From Plesiocystis pacifica SIR-1 (GTDB lineage Bacteria > Myxococcota_A > Polyangia > Nannocystales > Nannocystaceae), in NCBI RefSeq assembly GCF_000170895.1, contig NZ_ABCS01000029.1, forward strand, positions 1-64,000: a stretch of DNA of 64,000 nucleotides, given 5' to 3'. The translations under genes were made by a program, and so were the position numbers. Shown piece after piece: positions 44,078 to 52,484 of this stretch (the first letter of the stretch is position 1; each line of letters opens with the position of its first letter). The notes under the pieces are model-generated. The model was given only the letters and a program-made list of their open reading frames with translations, ran no database searches and was not told the origin of the DNA.

Positions 44078-45694
44078 ATGCAACGACGACTCGAATGGAT
44101 GCGCCTGTCCCTGCTCGCCAGCTTGACCGCCACCCCCGCGTGTGGCCCGGGAGGGGTCGGCGAGACCGACTCGGGGGACTCGGGGACCAGCGCCGACGAT
44201 GAGGTCGGGGCGACGGAGACCACGGAGTCCAGCTCCGGCGAGGGCACCGAGTCCACCGAAGAAGAGTCGACCGAGTCCACCGAAGAGTCGACCGAGTCCA
44301 CCGAGTCGACCGAGTCCACCGAGTCCAGCACCGACACGACCGAGGAGTCGACCGAGTCCACCGAAGAGTCGACCGAGACCGAGACCGACACGACCGAGGA
44401 GTCGACCGACACCGGGCCGCCGCCCGAGGGCTGCAACGAGGCCCTGCCCATCTTCGACGCCGAGGACAACTTCACCGGCTGGCTGCTGTGCGAGAACGGG
44501 GCGAAGATCCGCAGCCAGCAGCTCGACTGCGCGCCGATCGTCGCCGACTTCGAGCCCTGCGTGGACCCGAACGACAACTTTGGCTGCTCGTCCAACGACG
44601 AGTGCGGGTCGGGGCTGTGCGTCCAAAATGACTACAACTGCGGCTGCTACGAGCCGTGCACCAACGACGCCGACTGCGGCGGAGAGTACGGCGCGTGCAT
44701 CTGCCAGGGCGTCATCGGCATCACCAACGGCGTCGACGGCCCCCAGTGCGCGACCGACAACATCGACGACTGCAAGGTCAACGCCGACTGCCCCAGCGGC
44801 ATGTGTGGCGTGTCCGTCAACCGCTCGGACTGCGACGACTGGTCCATGCTCAGCTGCTACATGGGCATGGACGAGTGCTACGCCGACGCCCACTGCGGCG
44901 CGGACGAGTACTGCGCGGCGGGCTGGGGCGACAACCCGTGGACCTGCGAGGGCGCCTACTGCCCGATCGTCCCCGGCCGCCCGCTCATCGACGCGGGCGG
45001 CTCCCCCGTGCTCGCGCGCCTCGCCGAGGTCGACCCGAGCCCGGCCGAGGCCCGCTCGACGCTGACCACCCACTACCTCGAGCTCGCCCTGCTCGAGCAC
45101 GCCTCGGTCGCCTCCTTCGCCCGCGTGGGCATGCAGCTGACGGCCCTCGGCGCGCCGCCTTGGCTGCTGCGCGCCGTCCAGGCCGCGGCCCTCGACGAGA
45201 TCGAGCACGCCCGCCTGGCCTTCGCCCTGGCCGAGCGCTTCGCCGGCCGCCCCCTCGAGCCCGGCGCCCTGCCCCTGGCCGAGGTGCCCCTCGCCGTGTC
45301 CCCCGAGCGCTTCGTCGACGAGCTGATCCGCGACGCCTGCGTCAACGAGACCCTCGCCGCGGCCGAGGCCCAGATCGCCGCGGACCACTGCGAGGACGCC
45401 GAGGCTCGGGCCTTCCACGGCCGCGTCGCCGTCGACGAGCTCGCCCACGCCCGCCTGGGCTGGGAGACCCTCGCGTGGCTGTGCGAGCGCCACCCCGAGC
45501 TGCGCAGCCGGGCCCGCATCCAGCTCGCCCGCGCCCTGCGTCAGCGTGCCCCCGAGCGCAGCTTCGCCGAAGTCGCGACCCCGAGCTCGAGCGCCGCCTT
45601 TGGCGTGCTGTCCCCCAGCGTGCGCGCCGAGGTCCACGCGACCGCCCTGCGCACCCTCGTCGCGCCGGCCGCCGAGCTCATCCTCGGGGCCTGA
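44078..45694 (+). CDS. surface lipoprotein with Ser/Thr/Glu tract, Cys-rich module and ferritin-like domain
   Basis: 538 residues. Signal peptide ending LTATPAC; an STE-type repeat tract (about residues 30-110, ESTEEST); a Cys-rich region of about 170 residues (CGCYEPCTNDADCGG type); and a C-terminal helical domain (about 320-500). That domain has ferritin-like diiron spacing, LALLEHASVASFARV, LDEIEHARLAFALAERF, CVNETLAAAEAQIAADHC and VDELAHARLGWETLAWL, with the E-x6-Y/ExxH elements expected for iron ligands. The domain combination places a putative diiron site outside the cytoplasm. Its TGA is the start point of a module 2 repeat. Confidence 0.82.
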   Translation: MQRRLEWMRLSLLASLTATPACGPGGVGETDSGDSGTSADDEVGATETTESSSGEGTESTEEESTESTEESTESTESTESTESSTDTTEESTESTEESTETETDTTEESTDTGPPPEGCNEALPIFDAEDNFTGWLLCENGAKIRSQQLDCAPIVADFEPCVDPNDNFGCSSNDECGSGLCVQNDYNCGCYEPCTNDADCGGEYGACICQGVIGITNGVDGPQCATDNIDDCKVNADCPSGMCGVSVNRSDCDDWSMLSCYMGMDECYADAHCGADEYCAAGWGDNPWTCEGAYCPIVPGRPLIDAGGSPVLARLAEVDPSPAEARSTLTTHYLELALLEHASVASFARVGMQLTALGAPPWLLRAVQAAALDEIEHARLAFALAERFAGRPLEPGALPLAEVPLAVSPERFVDELIRDACVNETLAAAEAQIAADHCEDAEARAFHGRVAVDELAHARLGWETLAWLCERHPELRSRARIQLARALRQRAPERSFAEVATPSSSAAFGVLSPSVRAEVHATALRTLVAPAAELILGA

Positions 45695-45842
45695 GCGCTG
45701 CTTTGCCCCCACAGACGCCTGCGACCGGGGCGCTTCCTCGCTCCGCTCCTCCGCTTTGGCTTGGTGGGCAATGGAGTTCGTGCCTTGGAGAAGGCTCGTG
45801 GTCGCCCCCGCAAGCGGGGGCGTGGATTCGGTGACAGTCTCT
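45695..45842 (+). repeat. module 2 repeat starting at the ferritin-like gene stop codon (array III)
   Basis: It begins at the TGA (45692-45694) with GCGCTGCTTTGCCCCCACAG. It carries CTTTGGCTTGGTGGGCAATG at about 45754 and the hairpin CGCCCCCGC-AA-GCGGGGGCG near its end, then GACAGTCTCT leading into module 1. Confidence 0.9.
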
Positions 45843-46010
45843 GAGTCGAGGGCGTGGGGCAGGGAGGGCGTGGCTCGTCCTCGACGGCTAAAATAGACAG
45901 AGACTGTGAGTCACTCACAGTCTCTGAGTCGAGGGCGTGGGGCAGGGAGGGCGTGGCTCGTCCTCGACGGCTAAAATAGACAGAGACTGTGAGTCACTCA
46001 CAGTCTCTGA
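45843..46010 (+). repeat. module 1 array III (two units, variant stem, class I palindromes)
   Basis: Two identical units whose long stem reads GTCGAGGG with TCCTCGAC instead of GTCGTGGA with TCCACGAC, a paired change on both arms. Each is followed by the same class I palindrome (45899-45925 and 45982-46008, arms AGAGACTGTGA / TCACAGTCTCT). It lies between the ferritin-like and FG-GAP genes. Confidence 0.9.
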
Positions 46011-46053
46011 AACGCGCTTGCGAACCGACGCGGCGCGACGCGATGATGCTCGG

Positions 46054-47898
46054 GTGCTCGCCCCGCTTCGCGTCGTTCTCCCCTCCATAGCCGTATTTGT
46101 GCTCGCGGGGTGCCCTGGCGGCACGGGCAGCGAGGCCCCCAACCCCGACGCCAGCTCCGACGAGGCCGGCGGCGAGCCGATGGCCTGCGAGGCCCGGCCC
46201 GCCGTGGCCCCGGGCGCCGACTTCTTCGCCGACGTGTCCGACGCGAGCGGGATCCGGGTCGACAACTTCTACGACCCGCCCGCCGAGGGCACGGTGATCA
46301 ACGACCACAGCCGCCTGGCCTTCGCCGACATCGACGGCGACGGCTACGACGACATCGTCGCCCACAGCCTGTTCCCCAACCCTCAAAACGGCGTGCCCTT
46401 CGAGCACCTGGTGTTCCGCAACCGCGGCGACGGGAGCTTTGAGGATTTCTCGGACGCCTCGGGGCTGCGCGACGTGCAGGCCGGCTTCTTCGCCTTCGCC
46501 GACGTCGACAACGACGGCGATCAGGACGTGTTCGCCGGCCTCGACCTGCCCAACTACGAGCCCCACCGCAGCGCCATCTACCTCAACGACGGCGCCGGCC
46601 ACTTCACCGCGCTGCCCGACGCGGGCGTCGAGTCCACGCCCACGGCCCACGCCAACGCGGTGTTCGCCGACTTCAACGGCGACGGCGTCGTCGACCTCTT
46701 CGTCGGCCTGGGCGGGACCTCGGCGGTGACCACCGACCAGCTCTACCGCGGCCTGGGCGACGGCCACTTCGAGGACGTCACGCCGGCGCTGCAGGGCAAC
46801 CAGGCCCGGCCCAGCAACGGCTCGGTGACCTGCAACTACGACGAGGACGGCGACCTCGACATCTTCGTCTCGACCTACTCGGTGAGCACCAACGGCGGCC
46901 ACAACCTCTTGTTCGAGAACCAGGGCGGGGGGCTGTTCGAGGAGCTCGGCGAGGCCCGGGGCTTCGCCTACCTGCGCACCGGCAACTACTGGCTGTCGAC
47001 CACGGGCATGGGCCAAGACGACGAGCCCGAGCCGCCCAGCGGGCTGTACCGCGGCAGCAACGGCTTCGGCATCGACTGCGGCGACGTCGACAACGACGGC
47101 GACCTCGACGTGCTGCTCACGACCATCTCGCACCCCGTCGACTCCGACTACAACCGCAAGTGGTCCGACCCCAGCCAGCTGCTGATCAACGGCGGCGCCG
47201 GGGCCAGCTACGGCTTCGAGAACCAGTGGCTGGCCCGGGGCCTGCCCTTCAACGAGGGCGACGTCGACGGGGCCCTGATCGACTTCGACAACGACGGCCT
47301 CCTCGACATCTCCCTGTCCCGAGAGCGCAAGTACGAGGGCAACTACACCGACGAACAGCAAAAGGGCTGGTTCGGGCTGATGCACCAGCTGCCCGACGGG
47401 AGCTTCGAGAGCCTCGGCGTGACCAGCGGCATCAACGACCCCGAGGAGGTGCTGCGGCGCATGAAGGGCGCCCAAAACCACGCCTGGTCGGACATCGACC
47501 ACGACGGCGACCTCGACCTGCTCGTCGGCGGCCGCGACCAGGGCGGCGGCCGGCCCAACTTCCTGTTCCGCAACGATCTGGGCCAGGACAACCGCTGGCT
47601 GGCCGTGCGCGTCCACGGCGACGGCCAGGCCGTGTCCCGCGACGCCTTCGGCACCCGGGTCACCGTCCGGTCTGGGGAGCAGCTGCGCACCCGCGAGGCC
47701 AAGTCCAGCCGCGGCATGTACAACTCCGAGGACACCCGCGTGCTCCACTTTGGCCTCGGCGAGCTGCCCTGCGAAGACCTCGAGCTCCTCGTCCGCTGGC
47801 CCGACGGCACCGAGGTCAGCTTTGACCGCACGGCCTTCGGCGAGGACATGTTCCTGGACCTGAGCTACCCCGACAGCCTCGTCGTCAGCGAGGGCTAG
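46054..47898 (+). CDS. FG-GAP/VCBS repeat lipoprotein with ASPIC/UnbV C-terminal domain
   Basis: 614 residues from GTG 46054, giving a signal peptide (VVLPSIAVFVLAGC) with a canonical LAGC lipobox; upstream in-frame codons lie in the repeat array. Six or more calcium-loop FG-GAP motifs (FADIDGDGYDDIV, FADVDNDGDQDVFAG, DVDNDGDLDVLL, DFDNDGLLDI, DIDHDGDLDLLVGG) build a beta-propeller. The end matches ASPIC/UnbV (NRWLAVRV...AFGTRVTVRSG...LHFGLG). Such proteins are surface or secreted Ca2+-binding adhesion-like proteins (CRTAC1-like). Ligand unknown. Confidence 0.88.
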   Translation: MLAPLRVVLPSIAVFVLAGCPGGTGSEAPNPDASSDEAGGEPMACEARPAVAPGADFFADVSDASGIRVDNFYDPPAEGTVINDHSRLAFADIDGDGYDDIVAHSLFPNPQNGVPFEHLVFRNRGDGSFEDFSDASGLRDVQAGFFAFADVDNDGDQDVFAGLDLPNYEPHRSAIYLNDGAGHFTALPDAGVESTPTAHANAVFADFNGDGVVDLFVGLGGTSAVTTDQLYRGLGDGHFEDVTPALQGNQARPSNGSVTCNYDEDGDLDIFVSTYSVSTNGGHNLLFENQGGGLFEELGEARGFAYLRTGNYWLSTTGMGQDDEPEPPSGLYRGSNGFGIDCGDVDNDGDLDVLLTTISHPVDSDYNRKWSDPSQLLINGGAGASYGFENQWLARGLPFNEGDVDGALIDFDNDGLLDISLSRERKYEGNYTDEQQKGWFGLMHQLPDGSFESLGVTSGINDPEEVLRRMKGAQNHAWSDIDHDGDLDLLVGGRDQGGGRPNFLFRNDLGQDNRWLAVRVHGDGQAVSRDAFGTRVTVRSGEQLRTREAKSSRGMYNSEDTRVLHFGLGELPCEDLELLVRWPDGTEVSFDRTAFGEDMFLDLSYPDSLVVSEG

Positions 47899-47924
47899 CC
47901 GACCCCGGTCAACTCGAGCGAAGC

Positions 47925-48114
47925 CTGCCCGCGCGGCGAGATCGGCCAGATCTGCGATGAACGCCCGTGCCGCAGGCCGCCGAACTCGGCCTGGAGCTCG
48001 TCGACCGCCGCCGCCCGGCGCCCGCCGAGGATCAACGCCCGACCCCGCGCCGCCAGGGCCCGAGCTGTCGGCCGTGCCCGCCCGTCGCACCCGTGCTCAA
48101 CACTGCGCCCGTGG
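47925..48114 (-). pseudogene. remnant of a short-chain dehydrogenase (SDR) N-terminus
   Basis: On the minus strand, three reading frames must be joined to read VLSTGATGGHGRQL, then ALAARGRALILGGRRAAAVDEL, then ARAFIADLADLAARAGFARVD. In order these match the Rossmann glycine motif, the RR-containing second strand and the D-L-A-D segment of SDR enzymes. No further SDR sequence follows and the next gene begins at once, so it looks like a decayed or truncated fragment. The rest of 47899-48252 shows nothing else. Confidence 0.5.
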
Positions 48115-48252
48115 ACGCCTGCCCTGCCCTGTTCGTGGTCCCGACCGCCTACCGAGAAAGACAGCCGCCCACGGGTTCAACGCCAGCTGAGTCCGTAGAC
48201 GACGCTTTCGTGGATCATGGGTCCCGGCGCGGCCGGGGTGGGCGACTGCTGA

Positions 48253-48729
48253 CTAGAGCTGAGCCCGGGCTTTGGCGCGGGCCTGTGCGCGGGCCTTGGC
48301 CCGGGCTTGCTCCTCGTCCGTGGCCGCGCGCTCGAGGGCGTCGAGGGCTGCGAGGACCGCAGGGATGTCGGCCTCGGGCACGGACAAAAAGCGAGCGGCC
48401 TGATCGCGCTGTTCCCAGCTGAAGGCCTTGATCTTGGCCCCGAGCCACGAGGCTGCCGTGGCCAGGCCCATGACCATGCGGCTCTTGGTGACGATCGCCG
48501 TGGGGCGGTCGCGCTCGGTCATGACCGTGACCGCGGCACGCCGCTGGGCGCTCGAGACCTCGACGGTGCCGACGCTGGTCCCGAGGTAGCCGCGCAAGGG
48601 CTCCCGCGTCCGCAGCTGTTCGAGGGTCTGGTCCCAGTCGTCCTTCGACATCACGCCGGTGGTGCTGAACGCCACCACGACGCCGGCGACATAGTCGACC
48701 TTGTGGATGGAGTTTTGCGACCCAGCCAT
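48253..48729 (-). CDS. uncharacterised protein with Ala-Arg/Lys C-terminal tail
   Basis: 158 residues from ATG 48729. No signal peptide or membrane segment. An alpha/beta core (VDYVAGVVVAFSTTGVMSKDDWDQ, AVTVMTERDRPTAIVTKSRMV) suggests a small STAS- or SpoIIAA-like fold, but motif support is weak. The last 17 residues alternate Ala with Arg/Lys/Gln (ARAKARAQARAKARAQ), encoded by repeated GC-rich hexamers. I do not recognise the family. Confidence 0.6.
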   Translation of the reverse strand: MAGSQNSIHKVDYVAGVVVAFSTTGVMSKDDWDQTLEQLRTREPLRGYLGTSVGTVEVSSAQRRAAVTVMTERDRPTAIVTKSRMVMGLATAASWLGAKIKAFSWEQRDQAARFLSVPEADIPAVLAALDALERAATDEEQARAKARAQARAKARAQL

Positions 48730-49157
48730 CTCGGATGACCACGATAAACCGGGTGCCTCGGGAGTCACAACCCTCGAGCCGTCCTCGAGTCTGGTTTGGG
48801 TGGGGCTCCCGCGTCGCGTAGGCGGCCCGGGAGGGGCGAGCACGCGCCAAAACCATGCAGCAATGCCTGCACGAAGCGCTCGAGCTCGGCCCCTTCGAGC
48901 GGGGAGGTCCTGCGCGCAAATCCGGCGGCGTCGGCGGCGTCGCGAAGCGTACCTCCCAGGGCCGCGCAGCAGCGTTCGCGGAGTGCTCGGGCCGGTGTCC
49001 GGCTCGAGTTCGTGCGCAGCGCCTCAGTTCCAGGTTCGCCCATGGCGGCACACAGGCCCCCTGGCCGCAGGTCTTCGGTCGGAGTGATCTGGCGATCATT
49101 GGCGCTAGCAGTCGCCCACCCCGGCCGCAAGCTGCGAGGGTCTCGCCCTCGGCGTGT
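48730..49157. other. 428-bp stretch without a convincing gene
   Basis: An ORF on the minus strand (48765-49130) contains a helix-like stretch LRERCCAALGGTLRDAADAAG but has mixed codon use, no start support and no recognised domain. It may be a gene relic. No repeats or strong hairpins were seen. Confidence 0.3.
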
Positions 49158-50108
49158 CTACGACGCCAGCCGCAGCGGGGTGTAGCGCTCGCGCTCGGTG
49201 GCGTGGAACCAGTGCGCGCCCTCGAGCACGAGGCGGCAGATCTGCGCGAGGGGATCGGGCCCGAGGCTGTCCAGGGCCGAGCACAGCGCGCGCTCGTGGC
49301 TGGCGCGCTCGCGCTCGACGAAGTCCACGGCGCCGCGCAGGCCCAGGTCGTGGCGCATGACCAGCACCGAGTTGGCGTTGTCACCGTCCTCGAGCTCGTT
49401 GCCCGCCGACACGATGTCGTTCTCGAGCCGCATCGCCAGGCTCAGATCGCGGATCATCCCGCGGACCTCGGGCTCGTCCATGCGCTCGTGCAGGTCCAGG
49501 TTGTAGAGCAGCGAGACCGTGGCCACGAAGTGCGGCACCGCCGAGCTGATCTCGCCGTTGGCGAGGTAGTCCTCGTAGGTCCAGCGCCGACCCTCGGCCC
49601 GGGACGAGAGCTTGTTGCGCTGGAAGGCCTGGATCATCTGCACCGCCGACTGCAGCCACAGCTGCCACGCCCCCTCGGGGCGCTCGTCGACGCGGAAGCT
49701 CTGGGCGACCAGGCCCGCGCTCCAGACCTCGAGGGCTCGGCCGTCGCAGCTGCCCTGGAGGTGGAAGTCCCCGAGCTCGAGGAGCCCGTCCGAGGACAGC
49801 TCCGGGTAGAGGTCGAAGCAGTCGTCAATCCAGAAGATCCACGCGATGTCGAGGGCCAGGTCCTCGATGAGCTGCTGCGCCGGCGAGCCCAGCCCCCCAA
49901 TCATCTCACCAGCGATGGTCTCGATGCCCTCGACGATGATCTGCGCCAGGCGGGCGCCAAAACGCGCGTGGTCCTCGCTGAAGTGGGGGAAGCAGCCGGC
50001 CCACAGCATGAGCCGGTCGACGACGTCGTCGATGTCGACGCACATGGGATCGAAGTTGGGGGCCGCGGCTATGCCCGCGCGCCCAGCCAAGGCAACGTGA
50101 TTGGCCAT
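49158..50108 (-). CDS. class I terpene synthase
   Basis: 316 residues, a single alpha-domain like bacterial sesquiterpene synthases. The metal-binding Asp motif is WIDDCFD (Asp95, Asp96, Asp99) and the NSE triad is NDIVSAGNE (Asn230, Ser234, Glu238); an RY pair follows near the C-terminus (RERYT). Both Mg2+ motifs are intact, so cyclisation of a prenyl diphosphate is expected; product not predictable. No prenyl transferase, P450 or methyltransferase is adjacent. ATG 50108 is used; the ORF extends 32 codons upstream into an AT-rich control region with palindromes. Confidence 0.88.
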   Translation of the reverse strand: MANHVALAGRAGIAAAPNFDPMCVDIDDVVDRLMLWAGCFPHFSEDHARFGARLAQIIVEGIETIAGEMIGGLGSPAQQLIEDLALDIAWIFWIDDCFDLYPELSSDGLLELGDFHLQGSCDGRALEVWSAGLVAQSFRVDERPEGAWQLWLQSAVQMIQAFQRNKLSSRAEGRRWTYEDYLANGEISSAVPHFVATVSLLYNLDLHERMDEPEVRGMIRDLSLAMRLENDIVSAGNELEDGDNANSVLVMRHDLGLRGAVDFVERERASHERALCSALDSLGPDPLAQICRLVLEGAHWFHATERERYTPLRLAS

Positions 50109-50535
50109 GGTAATGCGCTCTAGAACGTGTTCGGAATCGAACTGGGGGGTGTTCGATATCCTCAGTCTGAACAGATGAGCTCGGGTGAGCTGATGTGGGC
50201 GCAATGTAGGAGAGGCCTATGATTCCGTCAACGGTTTCAACGGAAAAATTCCGCTCAAACAAATGCATTCTCATTGTGCTGGCTCACCATATTTTCAATA
50301 TCGAGCATGGCGCCAAGATCACCCCACCGCGGGTCTAGGTGCGATTAAACCCCATTCCACGGCACCTGCGCGTTTTCAAGAGGGATTGACCGAGAGCGTC
50401 ACCCTGACCTGCCCAAAGCAACCAAAACAAACCTTTTTGTGCGAACTAAGACGTGACTCAGACGGTCCTTTGAGCCTCGCCAAATGCGATTTCGGCCCAA
50501 GGTCAATGCTGTTCTTCATCGCTGTGTGTACGCAT
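50109..50535. promoter_or_regulatory. AT-rich control region upstream of the terpene synthase
   Basis: No gene. It is distinctly lower in GC than the neighbours. Close to the terpene synthase ATG lie overlapping palindromes of GAAC/GTTC half-sites: GAACGTGTTC (50123-50132) and ATCGAAC-N8-GTTCGAT (50136-50157), a plausible operator. The remainder shows nothing definite. Confidence 0.45.
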
Positions 50536-50568
50536 ACAAAAATCGCTGCACCGATCGGTGCAGCGATT
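50536..50568 (-). terminator. intrinsic terminator of the NTF2-like lipoprotein gene
   Basis: A perfect 28-bp palindrome (50541-50568, arm AATCGCTGCACCGA) followed on the minus strand by TTTTTG. It lies 47 bp after the stop of the gene ending at 50615. Confidence 0.75.
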
Positions 50569-50614
50569 CTCATTCACTGGAGCCATGGTGGCCCCAAATT
50601 GTCACCCGGCCACG

Positions 50615-51169
50615 TTAAATGCCCCGGACGATCATCCAGGTGTCGCCCTCGCGGACCAGCTCGAACTCCGAGTGATCCTGGACGCGCTGGTAGGGCGCCG
50701 ACGGCCGGGGCTCGCCGTAGGAGTCGAGGATCGGCTTGAAGCGGAAGCTGGCGTCGATCCAAACCCGGGCGACGGCACGATCGCCGGTCACCATGATCTC
50801 GACATAGTCCATGGTGAAGCGGATCGAGTCGAGCTGCGCGAGGCGGCGGCGCAGCAGGTTGCCGAGCTCCGCGTAGGTGGTGTCGTCGCTGGGGTCGTCG
50901 CTGCCCGCCTGGTCGTAGTAGGTGGGGTGCGCCGTCGCCAGCACGGCCGCGGCGTCGCGGCTGACCAGCGAGGTCCGGTAGCGCTCGAGCACCGCGATGA
51001 TCTGGCGGTTGTCTTCGGTGTCCGGGATCTCCGTGCCGGCGATGGTCGACTGCGGCTTGCAGCCCGTCGTCGGGGCGATGGAGGCGAGGACCCCGATGGT
51101 CAGGGCACCAGCGAACAGACGCGCCCGCAGGCGCGAGGTGGGGTGAGCGGTCTTGAAGGTCGAGGACAT
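50615..51169 (-). CDS. lipoprotein with NTF2/SnoaL-like domain
   Basis: 184 residues from ATG 51169. Signal peptide with lipobox TTGC, then a SnoaL/NTF2-like fold: IIAVLERYRTSLVSRDAAAVLATAHPTYYDQ, MDYVEIMVTGDRAVARVWIDASF, FELVREGDTWMIVRG. Such domains bind small ligands or act as enzymes; no catalytic residue can be assigned. A strong terminator follows. Upstream in-frame starts (to 51256) would bury the signal peptide. Confidence 0.8.
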   Translation of the reverse strand: MSSTFKTAHPTSRLRARLFAGALTIGVLASIAPTTGCKPQSTIAGTEIPDTEDNRQIIAVLERYRTSLVSRDAAAVLATAHPTYYDQAGSDDPSDDTTYAELGNLLRRRLAQLDSIRFTMDYVEIMVTGDRAVARVWIDASFRFKPILDSYGEPRPSAPYQRVQDHSEFELVREGDTWMIVRGI

Positions 51170-51389
51170 CGGGACGATTGGCTCGCGGGGAAACCGTAGG
51201 GGCCGAACTGCCACCGTCCGAGCTTGCAAGCAAGCGCCCACCTCATTTTCTCGCAATCTTTTTGAATTTCAGCGACTTGCCTATCGCGCCCTGTGCGCTT
51301 TGGTTGACAATCTGGCACGGCTGCCGCCCTCGCAGGCCACTCCGTCGCAGTCTGGCGCCTCGAACGCGCGCGTTTGGCCACTCACGGGG

Positions 51390-51395
51390 TATGCT
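51390..51395 (+). promoter_or_regulatory. -10 box (TATGCT) of the PilZ gene
   Basis: TATGCT lies 6 nt before the GTG start at 51402. The remaining 51170-51389 between divergent genes shows no other clear signal. Confidence 0.45.
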
Positions 51396-51401
51396 GCGCC
51401 G

Positions 51402-51713
51402 GTGAGCAACGAGGCCCGCGTCCACCCGCGGCTGCGCCTGGCAGCCTTCGCCGACGTGATCGGGGACGAGGTCGTCCTCCACCGCGCCCTCGGGGACATC
51501 TCCGTGGGCGGCTGCCGCTTCGAGGGCCCCGCCTGGGAGCGGGTCGGCACCAAGGTCCAGCTGTTGCTGAGCTTCCCCGTCGCCGAGGCCAACATGCCCG
51601 TCGACGGGACGGTCGTGCGCGCGTCCAAGCGCGACATGGGCGTGCGCTTCGACGCCACCGACGAGCAAAAGTGGGCCCTGCGCAAGCACATCCGCCGCGC
51701 CCAGGGCGGCTGA
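51402..51713 (+). CDS. PilZ domain protein
   Basis: 103 residues, a single PilZ domain. HPRLRLAAFAD and DISVGGCRFEG fit the RxxxR...(D/N)xSxxG cyclic-di-GMP-binding signature, although the first motif reads R-L-R-L. MGVRFDATDEQKW closes the domain. Such proteins transmit c-di-GMP signals to motility, exopolysaccharide or transcription. It starts with GTG at 51402, giving a standard-length domain. It lies 40 bp upstream of a sigma-factor gene in the same direction, so the two may be co-expressed. Confidence 0.8.
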   Translation: MSNEARVHPRLRLAAFADVIGDEVVLHRALGDISVGGCRFEGPAWERVGTKVQLLLSFPVAEANMPVDGTVVRASKRDMGVRFDATDEQKWALRKHIRRAQGG

Positions 51714-51753
51714 CCTCCCCTCGCCCATCCAATCCAGCCCCCTCCGTCCGTCC

Positions 51754-52443
51754 ATGAGCCCGCCGCTCAGCGACGCCCAAGCGGCCCGCGTCGAAGCCCA
51801 CACCCAGCTGGTCGAGCGCCTGGCCCGGGCGCTCTCCCGCCAGCTCCGCGCCCTGAGCGTCGAGGAGCTCGAGAGCGTCGGCAACGAGGCCTTGGTCGTC
51901 GCGGCGATGCGCTTCGACCCCTCGGCCGGGGCGAGCTTCTCGACCTTCGCCCACTACCGCATCCGCGGCGCGATGATCGACGCGGTGCGCAAGCGCAGCC
52001 CTGGCCGTCGACGCAAACAGCGGGCCATCCAGCGCCTCGAGGCTACCCAGCTGCTGATGCGCCAGGCCGCCGAGGACCGCGGGGCCAAGCGAGCCGGCGG
52101 CGGGCGCGAGAGCCTCGAGCAGCGGGTCCACGCCGCCCGCGAGCTGGTCTACCGCGCCGGCCTGGCCATCCTGATCGCCGAGGCCACCCACGGCGGGCTC
52201 GCGGTCGCGCCCTCAGAGGACACGGACCCGGAGCAGCGCGTGCTCAAGGCCCGGCAGATCGAGCGGCTGCGGGCGGCCATCGCCGCCCTCGAGCCCGAGT
52301 CCCGCGAGCTCATCGTCGGCCTCTACGTCCACGGCAAGACCGGGCGCGAGCTCGCCGAGCAGCTGGGCGTGAGCGCGGCGACCCTGTCGCGCCGGCACTC
52401 GCGGCTGCTCGAGCGCCTCGGCCAGGCGCTGCGCGGAGCATGA
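51754..52443 (+). CDS. sigma-70 family RNA polymerase sigma factor (FliA/SigB-like)
   Basis: 229 residues. Region 2 is clear (SVEELESVGNEALVVAAMRFDPSAG, SFSTFAHYRIRGAMIDAVRK), region 3 is shortened, and region 4 has a helix-turn-helix (GKTGRELAEQLGVSAATLSRRHSRLLERL). The layout resembles sigma-28/SigB-type group 3 factors rather than ECF factors, since it is longer and includes region 3. No anti-sigma gene is adjacent. The stop overlaps the A-tract of a terminator belonging to the convergent EF-G gene. Confidence 0.85.
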   Translation: MSPPLSDAQAARVEAHTQLVERLARALSRQLRALSVEELESVGNEALVVAAMRFDPSAGASFSTFAHYRIRGAMIDAVRKRSPGRRRKQRAIQRLEATQLLMRQAAEDRGAKRAGGGRESLEQRVHAARELVYRAGLAILIAEATHGGLAVAPSEDTDPEQRVLKARQIERLRAAIAALEPESRELIVGLYVHGKTGRELAEQLGVSAATLSRRHSRLLERLGQALRGA

Positions 52444-52476
52444 AAAAAGGGACGAACGCCAACTGGCGCTCGCCCC
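52443..52476 (-). terminator. intrinsic terminator of the EF-G paralogue gene
   Basis: Stem GGGACGAACGCC with GGCGCTCGCCCC (two G-T type pairs), loop AACT, followed on the minus strand by TTTTTT. It lies 9 bp after the EF-G stop and overlaps the convergent sigma-factor stop codon. Confidence 0.8.
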
Positions 52477-52484
52477 TTCGGGTC

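Noticed and set aside
45695..45842. Module 2 as a coding sequence (frame reading ALAWWAMEFVP... open in several copies)
   Set aside because: The reading frame is lost in the copy at about 60.9-61.0 kb by a 1-nt length change, and base changes preserve hairpins rather than amino acids.
42176..46010. Integron gene cassettes with attC sites after stop codons
   Set aside because: Repeats lie on both strands next to ordinary genes with promoters of their own, the GTTRRRY core sites are missing, and no integrase was seen.
49158..50108. Geosmin or 2-methylisoborneol biosynthesis
   Set aside because: The protein is single-domain and no methyltransferase is adjacent; motifs alone do not identify the product.
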